Source: Sodiomyces alkalinus F11 (Eukaryota; Ascomycota; Sordariomycetes; Glomerellales; Plectosphaerellaceae). From it: a DNA stretch of 64,000 bases. The notes beneath the pieces were generated by a model. The model was not told the origin of the DNA and made no database searches. It saw nothing but the letters and a program-made list of their open reading frames with translations. The number at the start of each line of letters is the position of its first letter. Within the stretch, counting starts at the first letter, position 1. Position numbers and translations under genes: made by a program. The stretch is from assembly GCF_003711515.1 (NCBI RefSeq), contig NW_021167086.1:1774289-1838288 (forward strand), given 5' to 3'. Of the stretch, positions 47,615 to 59,022 are shown piece by piece.

Positions 47615-50600
47615 TTATTATTATTATTATTAATCTTACTCCGCTATCCTAACTAATCTATAGGAGCCTTTCTAGGCTATACGGTCCTTCTCGGGTAGCT
47701 ATAGAGGGGAAAACCCAGGTAAAACCCGGGGAAAACCTTTATACACTTCCTTAGGTGGAGAGGTGCCGCTACGGGGCTAATATAGCCCCGGTTCGTCCCT
47801 ATTACGTATCTGGATCTTACCTTTAGGCCGGTGGCTAACGGGAAGTATAGTAGGCTAGTGGTTAGATGGGTTAGCCTAGGCTAATCTCTATCGGTAGGAC
47901 GGGGGCTAAGGGGGCGCTACCGCGCTTCCGCTATACGGGAGCTACGGCTTTTCCTCCTCGGGCTCCCTACGTCCCTTAAGGATTATGCCTTTATTCCTTC
48001 CGTTCGGTTAATAAAGAGAGTAGGGGAGGTAGGCGCCTCCTGCCTCCCTTAGGTAGGTTCTTGCTATATCCGGCGGTAGGTAAGGGGAATAGGGCCTTAC
48101 CCTATTATAGGAATTAGATAGTTAATATCCCCTAAGGCCTTTATACCTTAATCCTCCTTTTTCCTCCTGTAACGCTAATAAGTTCGTTATAGGTTTTCCC
48201 TAATCTATTCCCGCTTATAGTCTTATAGGTGTATTATTATAGCCGATACTAACTAGTATACCCCTTTAGTTTTCTTATTATATTCCTATTATATTTTAAC
48301 TATAGGTATTTTATAGGTAGCGTTATAGTAGCGTAGTGGTATAAAGTTGACTAGGTAGTATAGTAGCGATTTATATATATAAATAAGTAATCTAAAGTAG
48401 TAGCGTAATATAAGTTCTCTTCGTGGCGTAGAGGTGCTTTAATAGTAGCGTGCTAATAATCGTAGATATTATCTCCTAATAATAATAATACTAGTAATAA
48501 TAACCGCCGTTATAAGCGCGGTATAGTTTATATTATACCGTATATAGCCCTTAATAGCGTTAGAGTAATATTATAGCGCTAATATAGGGTAGTTATATTC
48601 GTTATAATAAGCGTTTAGGTATTCACCCCGATAATATAGAAGCCTACGCTAATACCACGGGAATAAGCGCGGCCTATTACTAGTATACTAATAGTCGCCG
48701 TCTATATAAGGATATAAGTCGTCTCGGTACTATAGTAGTATTATATATATATCGGGGTGGATATAGCTAATAGTTCGATAGGTCCCCTCCGCTACTAAGA
48801 AGTAGTAGTAACACCTTATAGATATCTATTAGGCGTATATAGCGGTACAGGCTACTAGTAGCGCGGGTATCGCTACTATAGGTATTCCCCTTTAATACCG
48901 TAGCGGTTCTACGCTAACGAGTTATAGGCTAAGGTACGCCTAAGGATAGTGTCCCGGTCTTTTAGCCGGGCCCTAAACCGGGTATTACCTTCTAGTCACG
49001 GTCGCGGCGGCACCGTATCAGTAAAGGTATAGGAGTTATCTTATTAGATAAGACGTTTAGAGGGTAAGATAGACCTTATTCTAAAAGACCTTAGAAGTGG
49101 CTCCCCCCCCGGTCCCGCGACGGCTCCCTAACGGTATTAGCTAACTAGCCTAATAGGGTCTTAAGTATATTAAAAGCGGTGTTAGTGCCTTTAAGGAAGG
49201 TAATAACGATAAGAGCTAATCGTTATCGTAATAGTACCACGTCGATACTGCTAGGGTCCTGGCTTATAGGGCCTTTATCCTAATAATTAATTAGTTGTTA
49301 TACTACCTTATCCCCGATACGGTCCCCCTTTAGTATCGCGGGTATCTTTATAGGCCTTCATAACTTTAAGGGCGAGGCGGAAGTCCTTAAGCCTCTTCCG
49401 TTATAGGAACCACCTTATAACTGCCCCGGCTTCCGTGTCGTGGTCTAGTATATTGTATAAATCCCCTTTAGTCGTGAGTAATCTCCCCACGGCCCCGAAA
49501 AGCTCCCTACGCTCTTCCTCGGTTATATCCTAGTATTAGAGTACTATATACTCCGCTATTTTTACCCTCCTATCGCTATAGGGGCACCGCGTTATTAGAA
49601 ATCCCGGTACCCTTGCTTTTACTAAGAAGGCTTATAGGCCTAGCTTTTCTAATCTGATTTAGGGAAGTACGGCGCTCTATAGCTTTAGGAGTCCTTTATA
49701 TTTCCGGAGGGAGCGTTATATTAGGGGACGGCTTAGTGCCGCTACGGTATAGGTGTATAGCCTCTATAACGCTGCCTAGGTTCGACCCTGATCCCTTATA
49801 AGGGCTTTTCTTAGGGCCGTGTTCCCGGCCTAAGTCGTTAGGGCGTTAAGTTAGGGTATCCACGCGAGGGCTATATAGGTCCTATAATACCGATTTAGTG
49901 CTACTAGGGCTTTTACTACGGCGTATACTCTGGCTAATATCTTATCTTCGGTTCCCTCCTCTTATGTCCGGTGGACCTTTTAGGCACTAAGGCTTAAAAG
50001 GTATAGGTTAAGGGGGCAGATAAAGGTCTCTTTTTTAAGGACCCTAACCGGCGTGGCTTTATAGGCTCCGGCCACTAATCGGAGGCACCGGTTCTATACC
50101 GTTATAAGTGCCGTTAAAGGGCCTTACTGGGGGCCGGCCCTTATCTTATAGACGGTTAAGGCGTAATAGGTAATTATTAGTTATATTACTATAAGGTATA
50201 ATCTTCTTACGTCCGCGAAGCTATATCCTTACGCTACCGCGCTAAGCCTTGAGAGGGCGTATATTTAGGTAGTTAAACGGCTTTTTACCTTTTTAGTATT
50301 TTATCGGAAGTCGAGCTTCCTATTAAGCTAAACGCCTAGGAACTTTATCGCCTCCGTTACCGGCACCGAAGTAGCACCGAGGGGGAGCGGGGTGGGTAAG
50401 GGTTAGCGTAACTTCTAAAGGGGATATAGATATACTTAGCTAGTTCGAATTATAGTCCGCTCGCTATCTCCTATTCTAGGTATATCCGCTACGCGGCGGT
50501 AAGGCGTTACCGCGTTTATACCTTTATCCTATTAAAGGCGATAATATTTATATTATCGGTAAAACCTACTACTATTATTTTAAGGACCCTTTCTAGCTTT

Positions 50601-53600
50601 TTATATAGAGTAGAGATATAGAGGATAAAAAGAATAAGGGAGATCGGGGAGCCCTATAGTATACCCTTACGGAGGTACCGCGGGGGGGTAATTTCGCTAT
50701 TAAGTAATAGCTAGGCTATATAGTCCTAGAGGAAGCTAATAATTAGGGTAGTAAGCTACCGGGGGTAGCCTTTCCTTATAAGCACCTTAATAAGGCGAGA
50801 ATAGGGGATAGTATCGAAAGCGCTTTTAATATCTAGTTAAAGTATTAAAGCGGTGCCGCCGTAGGCCTAGCTTACCCTTATAGCCTGCGTGACTCTTTAT
50901 ACTACCGTCTGTATACTTTGCCCTATCCGGTTATCTATCTATCGCTCCGGGAGGAGCCGATACTTCTCCGCTATAGTCGTGATCCGGTTAGCTAGTATCC
51001 CCTTAAGGACCTTACCTATTATACTAAGGAGTAATATCGGTTATTAGCCCTTTACTATCCCGTAGTTAGCCGGCGGCCGGCCTTCTTTCTTAAGGACTAC
51101 TACGGTAGTATAGCGGTACCTTTTCGGGTAGTAGCTTATTTCGAGGCACGCTATAAAGATAGCACTAAGTCTTTAGTATAAAGGGGGTCTATATACTTTT
51201 AGGAGCCTTGCTAGGAGCCTATTAGGACCTAGTACTGCCTAGGGTTTTATCTTCTTAAGGCGCCCCTATATATCCGCTACGGTAATATCTCGGCGGATAT
51301 CCTACCCCGGGGGAGATTCCGCGCCTAAGGGCCTAAGGGCGGTAGGGGGGGGGGGGGGGAAGAACTTCCGGTTTAGGACTTCGGCCTTCTTTACGTGTAT
51401 AGTTACCGGGTAATCGCTATCGTCTTAGTATAGTGGTAGTACTAATAGGGGGTCCGGTACTACGCCCCCTTTAGTTTATGCTTATTTTTATAGCCGCTAA
51501 AGAAGGCTATTATCCTTCCCGATTAAGTAGAGTAAGTACCGTTAGTATATCCGCTTCGCTACCGCTACGGCCTTATCTTAGCGCCTCTCCGCTTCCTAGA
51601 ACTTATCCTATCGGTTCCGGGACTTCCTGGATATATATCTATGGTAGAGGCGCCTTACTTTCTAGGTAAGGGCGGTTAGCTCCGCGTTCTATTAAGGGGT
51701 AGATAGGCGTTTAGGGGTGCCCTTATAACGGCGCGGCGCGGCCTTATCGGCTATAGTCGTAAGGTCTACTATTAGGTTATTTAGTACTAAGTTAATATCT
51801 TCTAGTAATATAAGGGGGCTAGTTTACTATAGCCGTGTAGTAGCGAGCTAGGGGACTTATAAGGGGTTAAAGTCTTTCTAGACCTAGCGGGGCCTGGCTA
51901 GGTCCTATAGTGGTATCGTCGCGGTGGTCGGCGAGGTGTTTATCTCTATAAGGATTCGGACCGTCTATAAGTAGTAGTTAGACCCGATAATAGTTTTATC
52001 CAGGGCGTTAAAGTCGTAGCAGAGCCCTTATATTACCTATATAAGGTCGATAGTACTAGCACGCCGGCCCGGGCGGTGCTATATAGTTATTCCAGGGGGG
52101 GTTACTAGGTTAAGGTTCTACCGGGTTATAAGGGTAAATAGGGTATCGGCTTAGGGGTAATACCGCAGTGGCTTTAACTATAGGGGGTAGTATAGGTTAA
52201 AGTCTCCTATAAGAACGTATTAGCCCTATAGCGGTGCCGTGTCAAATATATCTTACAGGGGCGTATTTTAAAGGATCCTGGCTAATTCGTAGTTCTCTAA
52301 GTAAATCGACTAGATTATAAGGGTATTATCTCCGGTCCCGAATATAACCGTATAGGTATTATAGTAGGCCCGCTACGTTCACGTATATAGCGGGTATCTT
52401 TAATAGATATATAGGAGGGCACGGCCTCCTCCTTAGATTAGCCGGTATACCCCTTAGGAGGGGTATATAAGGCTTTTCGTGAAACGGTTAAGGCCAGGTT
52501 CCTGTATTACTATTATATCGTACTCGGCGCGGTACCGGAGTAGTAGCTCCTTCCGCGCCTAACTCCTCCCTATATTCCACGAAAGGACGTGGATTTCTAT
52601 TAATTAGGGGGGGGGGGGGGGGTTAAGATAATATACCCGGTATAACCGGGGTCTAGCTTTAGGGTTCCTACTTAGTGCCTTATCGGCCCCGCGGGGGACT
52701 ATATAGGCGCTTATCGGGTTTAGTATCGGGGAGCCATTTTATCCCTTAGTCCTTTTCGGGGGCCGACCCCTGCCTTTACGGAGGGGTCGGTCCTAGTCCT
52801 AGGCAATAATAATCGGGGGGAAGACCTACGGCTATAGCGGGTATACCGCTTCGGTTTAGCGGGTGATATCGAGGTCCCTGGCTTAGTATTTATACGTTTC
52901 CCGGGTCTTCTTAACCTCTTTCTTTAGTAGTCGGTATAAATCGTTAAAGGTATCGTGGTCTCCAGTATAGGCGGCGTAATAGCCGGGGCGCCCTAGCGCC
53001 GTAGCTTTATAATATCCTAGGCCTTAGGGGTACGCCGATTCGGGCTTAGCGTAGTAGCGGTATATCCTCTCCGTTATAGGGCAGCTATTCGCTTAGTAGC
53101 CGAAGTATAACTATTTATAGCACTTTACGGGGCTAAGGTCGGGATCGTATAGTTTATAGATATAGCTACCCCCCTTAAAGAGGAGGGTATTCCTGATAAG
53201 GCTCGCTGCCCTTTCCGGCGAAGCCGATTCAATAGGGAGGAGCGCTACCCTGCCGGTACCGCGGCGGGGTACCCGTTATCGTGCTCGGATAATTTTTACC
53301 TTAGGGTTTATATCTTATAGGGATACTAGTAGGTCTTCTTTAGATAAGGCGTTAAGGACCTCCTAAGGGATAGCTTTAGCTAGTATAGGGTAGGTGTGTA
53401 CGGCTAGGGTAGCTCCTTTACTAAAGGCCTTCTTAATCTATTATCCCTTATAGGTAGTCTACTACTATACCCCTTCGGTAAAGGTAAGGTAGATATCTCC
53501 GCTCGGTAGCTTCCGTGCCGCTACGGTATTATATCGGGTAGTTATAGCGTTTATAGCTTAGATAATCTCCTTTAGGGTCCTGTCTTTAAGGGGCTAGTCT

Positions 53601-54248
53601 TCGGGGAGGGTTCCTTAGCCGATAATTAGTTCCCGGTAATACTTAGCGGGGAGTATTTTAGGGGGTATAGGGTCCTATAGCGGTACCGCTATAGGAGCCC
53701 GGGCTACGATATTAGCCTAGGTTTTTTTTATACTGTTTATCCTTTTTCGGAGTTCCTCTCGGATAATATAACGAACGGTAATATATAGGTATACTAGCGG
53801 TATCGCGCCCGCGTCCTTACAGGCGGTACGTATTATAATTAGTTCCTTTACTAGCTCTATAACCTACTCTATTATATTCTTATTTGCTAGTAGGGCCTAA
53901 ATTTCTGCCTTAATCTTAGTTACTCTTAGTTCCGGGGGGCGCGGTAGTCCCCTGTCGGTCTTTTATCGGTTCCGCGCTATATCCCGCCACGGGCGAGGGG
54001 GGGAACGCTTATATTACGAAAAGTGGGTCCGTTACGAATTCTGTATAGACGAGATCGGGCCATTATCCTATATCTTTTCTAGCTATACTATAGCGCCGGT
54101 ATTACGGTACCGCTATAATAGTATCCCGGGAGGGAGACAGTAGTTATAATCGCCGTCTTAATAGTTTTATCGATTTTACTCCTATTACGCACCCGTGGTC
54201 GATAGGCGTGTCCTTACGGATAAGCTTCGAAATCTTAGTATTATTTAT
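47615..54248 (-). mobile_element. LINE family A, full-length copy on the minus strand (about 6.63 kb)
   Basis: From 5' (54248) to 3' (47615): a 5' UTR with the CACGCCTAT..ACCACGGG marker (inverted, about 54190-54215), ORF1 with degenerate zinc knuckles (about 52.9-53.95 kb), and ORF2. In ORF2 the endonuclease lies at about 51.3-52.6 kb and the RT box reads T-D-N (50552-50560) within VGFTDNINI. A 3' UTR and a short (TAA)n tail (47616-47631) follow. An 11-bp duplication flanks it and its length equals the other full-length copy. It splits LINE family C. RIP-inactivated. Confidence 0.87.
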
Positions 54249-54259
54249 CCCGCTAGCTT
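54249..54259 (+). repeat. target-site duplication, right copy
   Basis: CCCGCTAGCTT, identical to 47604-47614. The family C reading frame continues from here. Confidence 0.8.
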
Positions 54260-55215
54260 ATAACTATAAGCTAGCAGATTAGGACCTATTTTCTAGTATA
54301 GTAAAGAACCTAGAACCTAGCCTTAACTAATAGCTTTAATAGGCTATCGACGCCTTAGACTAGAACTCTATAGGTCACTACCTTTCGAATACTATTACCC
54401 TCGCGCTTAAGGCCTTAGTGTCTAAGTTAAAGGTAGTAGAACGTTCGAAACCGTAGTGGACGAAGGAGTTAAAAGCCTTACGAAAAATAGCTCGTAGGGC
54501 TTTTAGGGTATTTCGAAAGACGGCTGGGAAAGGGGCCTTAGCTACCCGTTTAGCGTCTCTAGAAGCCTCCTGGAAAGAAGCTCGAAAGGCCTACTATAGG
54601 GTAGTAAAAATAGCGAAAAATAATTACCAGGAGGCCTTCCTAGCCTACGCCGAGGGCCCCGACACTTTTAAGGCCTATAACTATACGAAGAGCGGCCTTA
54701 ACGCGAAACTCCCACCAGTTCAGACGCCTACGAAGTAGAAGGCCTACGCCTCCGAAGATAAATATAACGCCCTACTTTAGACCCTTTTTCCGGCACCCTC
54801 CGCCACCGACGCCCCCGAAGCCCCTATATTTACAGGCTCTTCGGGGGCCCTAGGCCCCTCCTATCCTTCTAACGGTCCCTAGAGCCTAACTAGATTACGT
54901 AGTAAGGGCCATAGAAGACCGTGGGAGTAGCCTAGGCTCTAGGCTATAGAACTATAACAAGCTATCTTTAGAGCCGCTAAAGGGAAAGCCCCTAGACCTG
55001 ATAAGATAGGTTTAAAACCGATCTAATAGGTCTATAAAGCTATTCCCGGGTCCTTTTTACAGGACTACTTAGTACTCTTCTCTGTAGGGCATTACCCTAT
55101 CTACTAGAAAGAAGCTCCCGGGGTTAATCTACTAAAGCCAGAGAAGAAGGACTATTTAGATCCTTAGTCTTATAGGATTATAGCCCTTCTAAACTACTTA
55201 GGTAAAGTACTTTTG
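54260..55215 (+). pseudogene. LINE family C ORF2, linker and N-terminal reverse transcriptase
   Basis: Continues family C after the LINE insertion. ALDxNSIGHYLSNTITLALK is followed by a basic helical linker (LKALRKIARRAFRVFRKTAG; ASLEASWKEARKAYYRVVKI). The start of the RT is GKAPRPDKIGLKPI (about 54985-55030), then KEAPGVNLLKPEKKDY and SYRIIALLNYLGKV (about 55170-55210). The catalytic palm is missing because similarity stops at 55215, where a ~130-bp repeat begins. It is only lightly damaged, with long runs free of stops, so it may be younger or less repeated than family A. Confidence 0.78.
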
Positions 55216-55345
55216 TTCTTTTTATTCATTACGCGCAGTCAGCCCTAAAGCTATAGCACGGCGCCTATCGCCCTAAGGGCTAAAGGCTATTAGAAGCTCG
55301 GTATAGTAAAATAAAGCGTAGTAGTAATAAACAAAGGAAATCCTC
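55215..55345 (+). repeat. second copy of the ~130-bp repeat
   Basis: Same orientation as 42005-42135. It begins directly at the point where LINE family C is cut off, compatible with being the end of a separate insertion such as a Helitron. The palindromic core GCCCTAAGGGC is intact here. Confidence 0.55.
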
Positions 55346-55369
55346 CGTAATAATCTGCCTAATACACCT

Positions 55370-56590
55370 AATAGGTAAAAAACCAAAGTAAAATAACTAG
55401 ACCGCAGAATCCGAGGTTTACGCCCTATACTACTCGGCCGAAGCTATTTTAGTAGCTCAAAGATAGGCCTATAAGGCCTGTATTCCTCTTTTAGTACCGA
55501 ATAATAGCGGTAGAGATAGTGGTAGGCCTGCTAGGGTTTCCCGCAGGGCTCTTCGTTCGTTTTTGTAAAAAGGGCAGGAAAGGATAAGGTGTGCTATATC
55601 CTGTATAGGGGAGCCGGAATAGAAATAGCGGTCGTTAGCGTAGTTTTAGGCCCTTTTTTAGTGGGTTTTGAGGAATCCGAAGCCGGTTTTTAACTATATA
55701 AAAGCCGATTTTACCCACCTAGGGCCTTATATTAGTAGTGGTTTTCGGGAGAAACGGAGGTTATCGCGGACTAGTCGTCTATATATACGGCCTAATCGAA
55801 CCGATTTACCTCTTTTCTTCTCCTCCTCTTCGTGATTCTATAGAGTTTTCTAGTCTTAAATAAGGGCTTTATTTACCCGGTGTTTTAGGTGGCTAAGGGT
55901 AACTAAGCTAACGGATTGAGTAGCTTTTCCGGCGTTTAACGCCCCTTTAGCCACCTTATCCGCTAGTTTGTTTCCTTCTATCCCCACGTGCGAGGGGCAC
56001 TACTAGATAGAAGTCGAAGTGCCTAGTTATTTAAGGCGTAGGATAAGGGCTTTAGCTTCTATAGCGCACTATAAAGTGCGCTAGAGCTTCTAAATAGCCG
56101 CCTATAAATCGCTAAAAATATAGCACTCTAGGGGCCTAGGCGTCTGCTCTAGGGTAGCGTAAAGCGGCTGGAGAATAGCGTATAATTTAGCGTCTGCGAC
56201 TTCGGTAGCGGTCCCTAGGTTAAAGCCTATAGCTTTTTAGGGCCTTCCAGTTTTAGTCCACTATATTATAGCGGCTATAGCCTAAGAAGGCCCTATAGGG
56301 GGCCTAGTGGGGTGGCCTGGAGAGCCGTTAGTATAGAAAATAGCAGTATATTCCCCTAGGCCTTATTAAATTTCAGCGAGGGCTTCAAGGTGGGCTGTTT
56401 TCTAATCGGGTATATCGGGGCCGGTATCTATTATAGGCCGGTCTATAAGGGGAAAAAAGGGTCTTAAGTCCGCTATAGGCTCCGAGGCCTAGAGGGCCTC
56501 CTACCTAGCCGACGGACCCTCGATATCCTAAGACTAACCTACTAAAGCCACCGTTTCTAGGCCTAGCCTATATAGCTATATAGTAGGCTA
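55370..56590 (-). pseudogene. LINE family D ORF2 C-terminus: RNase H and zinc-finger-like end
   Basis: Minus strand. An RNase H domain begins TAIFYTNGSPGHPTRP (about 56300-56347; the usual YTDG Asp is Asn). It continues TEVADAKLYAIL (about 56180-56215), YIFSDL (about 56120) and CPSHVGIEGNKLADK (about 55950-56000). The tail contains NDRYFYSGSPIQDIAHLILS and SCPFYKNERRALRETLAGLP (about 55530-55640), a Cys/His arrangement common at LINE ORF2 ends. The RT is absent: the domain is preceded almost directly by the ORF at 56625-56963. Fewer stops than in family A. Confidence 0.75.
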
Positions 56591-56624
56591 TAGGTTCTAA
56601 AGAAGGGCGAGGTTTTCCTGGTTT

Positions 56625-56963
56625 TTATTTATTAGGAGCTAGCGTAGCGAGGGTTAAATCCTCTATATTAGAGGTATTACCTATATCTACCTCCCCTAGG
56701 CCCTCTATAGTTATAGGGGCCTTAGGAGAGGCGTTAGGGGCGTTGGGGGCATTAGGGGCGTTGGGGGTGTTAGGGGCGTTATTATGGCTAGCGTTATGGC
56801 TAGTGGGTTGTTGTTTATGGCGTTGTGGTTGGGTGGAGGTCGGGGGTGCGGCTCTGCGCGGCTGGGCCTGCTGCTTTGTCAGCGTTGGCGCACGTGCCAC
56901 GTTAGACTTTTCCCCCGTACGCGAGGGAGCAGGCCTGTTTCCAGGCATTTTCGCACTTATCAT
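56625..56963 (-). CDS. Pro/Ala/Asn-rich 112-aa ORF, possible gag-like ORF1 N-terminus, not RIP-mutated
   Basis: An intact reading frame from ATG (56963) to TAA (56625), 112 residues. The N-terminal half is basic and Pro/Gln/Ala-rich (KMPGNRPAPSRTGEK, QQAQPRRAAPPTSTQPQRHK). A tandem APN repeat follows (about residues 65-79) and the end is acidic (ITIEGLGEVDIGNTSNIEDL). I recognise no domain. The DNA is rich in TpG and CpA, unlike everything around it. Its position just upstream of, and on the same strand as, the family D RNase H suggests an ORF1/gag N-terminus joined to an ORF2 C-terminus by a large internal deletion. A host-derived fragment is an alternative. Whether it is expressed is unknown. 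Confidence 0.45.
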   Translation of the reverse strand: MISAKMPGNRPAPSRTGEKSNVARAPTLTKQQAQPRRAAPPTSTQPQRHKQQPTSHNASHNNAPNTPNAPNAPNAPNASPKAPITIEGLGEVDIGNTSNIEDLTLATLAPNK

Positions 56964-58574
56964 ACGCTAAAACAAGCGCCTACGCGATATAGGGCTATAG
57001 ATAGGCGTATAGAACTTGAAAAGAGCTATCCATTAATATAGGTTTTGAGTAGTTTAGGGCGTTTGCGCGTAAAATGTAGGTCTCTCTACGTGAGTTCAGG
57101 AGCTGTCCTATAGCACTTAACGGCCCCGTATAGTAGTAAAGGGTGCCGTGGATCTAAAAGACTATTACGCCGCCGGCTCTAGTACCTTGACGGGTCTCTG
57201 TATAGTATATAGACGTAAACAAAAAGGTATTATTATATTAACGGATTCTCTTACGATAATCTATAGCTTAAGCGGTATCCGCGTATAATAGGCGTTAGAA
57301 GAACTCGGGTAGCGGGGAGATAACGGGAATATTAACATCGCCCTGGTTATAACAGATGCTGAATTTCAGGCTCGTAGGTAGTAATTCCTATATAAAAGAA
57401 GAGAATAGCGGTTAGCTAACAGTTAATAACATAGGATAGAAAACTAACCTATAACTTCTCCCTAATCTAGTAGAGCGTAGCGTAATATTCACACTCCACC
57501 CGTATTAATCTAAGGTCGTAGTAATTAACCGTAATACCCGGCTAATACCACCCTAGCGGCCTAGTACGCTCTATACGGCGGTCGGGTTATAGGCGCGCTC
57601 TATACTAGCTAGTAGTAACGGCCGCCCTATAACGCGCTCTGCTATTACTATAATCATTACCGGTATTATAGGGGGCACTATTTCAGCGGGTACTAAAAGC
57701 AGCCATTATAAGGTAACGGTTATAGAAAGTATAATAGTGGCCCGCTATTAACTATAAAGCGTTAGGGAAACGGTTACGGCCACGATAACGGCCGTCTCTT
57801 TAAGGAGCGGGCGTAAAAGGAGGTAGCGTCGGAGGGTCTAGTAAAGGGTTACCTATTAAAATAGGTGGTTAAGGAGGCGTAGGGGGAGCTAGTAATAGAG
57901 GGTAGCCGGTTAGAACGGGTAGTACAGGAGCCGTAGAACCTATAGGAGGTATAGAACGGGCGGCTTAACGGTTAGCTCGACGGTTAGCTCTATAGGTAAT
58001 ATAGGTAGCGTAAATCCTTTAACGGGACCGCGGATAAAATCCGAACTCGGAAAACGGCTTAACGATACTATAATCATAGTAGCGTTTAGCCTCGCGGTTA
58101 GATTAACTAACTGTTTTAACTTTTAACGGCGTTAGAGCGCTATAAGCTACGGCGTAGAAAAAGTGCTTTAGGGACACTACAAAACACATATACAAAGCAG
58201 GACAGTCTAAACGTTAGAATAACAGGCGATACACACAGTTTTTATTACTATATATACCAAAAAAGGCCGAAAACAGATATATACGAAAGTAGACAGGAAT
58301 ACGGGTAGTACAGCTATATACTATATAGCGAAGTCACCCGTAAAACACTGCAAAAAGACGAAAAACGGCCCCGGGCGGTAGTACTAGTACGAATACCAGG
58401 CTGCCAAAAGTGCCGGACTTTAAAGTGGGCCAGCTTTCGTATAGTATAGACAGGATAAGGCTTAGGGCTATAGGCCTATTATCAATAAGTCGAATCGAAT
58501 AAAGCTATCTAGTCCGTATTACTCTAGTAGAGAAGTATTAGGGATATATATAGTTATCTTTTATTTAAATCTAA
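56964..58574. other. RIP-mutated DNA, no identified element
   Basis: The first ~150 bp still contain some TpG/CpA and may be the 5' UTR of the element on the left. On the + strand, 57800-58060 reads as a Glu/Leu/Arg-rich, probably coiled-coil stretch (EGSRLERVVQEP) with TAG interruptions. It may be a fragment of an unknown gag or ORF1. Around 58140-58430 a number of CpA dinucleotides survive. Nothing else recognised. Confidence 0.4.
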
Positions 58575-58775
58575 TAGTATTATTATTCTTATTTTCTATC
58601 TTACTTAGCTATCCTATCTAATCTATAAAAGCCTAGTTAGACTATACAATTCTTCTTAGGTGACTATAAAGGGAAAACCCGGGGGAAAGCCTCTATACTC
58701 TTCCTTAGGTAGAGTAGTGCTATTACGGGGCTAATATAGCCCCGGTTTACCTTATTAAGCTATAATCTAAGCATA
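58575..58775 (-). mobile_element. LINE family A, short 3'-end fragment
   Basis: Matches the first ~200 bp of the inverted 3' UTR: TATCCTATCTAATCTATAAAAGCC, the GGGAAAACCCGGG section and GGGGCTAATATAGCCCCGG. The (TAA)n tail is represented only by a few ATT units before 58600. Confidence 0.6.
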
Positions 58776-58879
58776 TATATATAAGAGTACTAGAGCTATA
58801 CTATAACTGTCTTTTTAAAGGATTACGGGTTATTAATATTTTAAGGCATTATTATAATCGAGATAAGCTAGATTAACAC

Positions 58880-59022
58880 GCCTATTAACCACGGGCGCAT
58901 AATAGGAGTAAAATCGATAAAACTACCGAGACGGAGATTATAACCACCGCCTCCCTCCTAGGATACTATTATAGCGATACCGTAATACCGGCGTTACGGT
59001 GTAGCCAGAAGAAATATAGGAT
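58880..59022 (+). mobile_element. LINE family A, 5' UTR fragment
   Basis: Begins with CACGCCTATTAACCACGGGC and continues 140 bp like the full-length copy from 34825. It then ends at the (ATT)n tail of an oppositely oriented family A copy, which appears to have been inserted into it. Confidence 0.65.

Noticed and set aside
51478..51669. 63-aa ORF
   Set aside because: Antisense shadow within the ORF2 of the minus-strand family A LINE.
56743..57041. Two + strand ORFs of 75 and 85 aa
   Set aside because: Antisense shadows of the 112-aa minus-strand ORF; Gly/Leu/Trp-rich products of its Pro/Ala codons.
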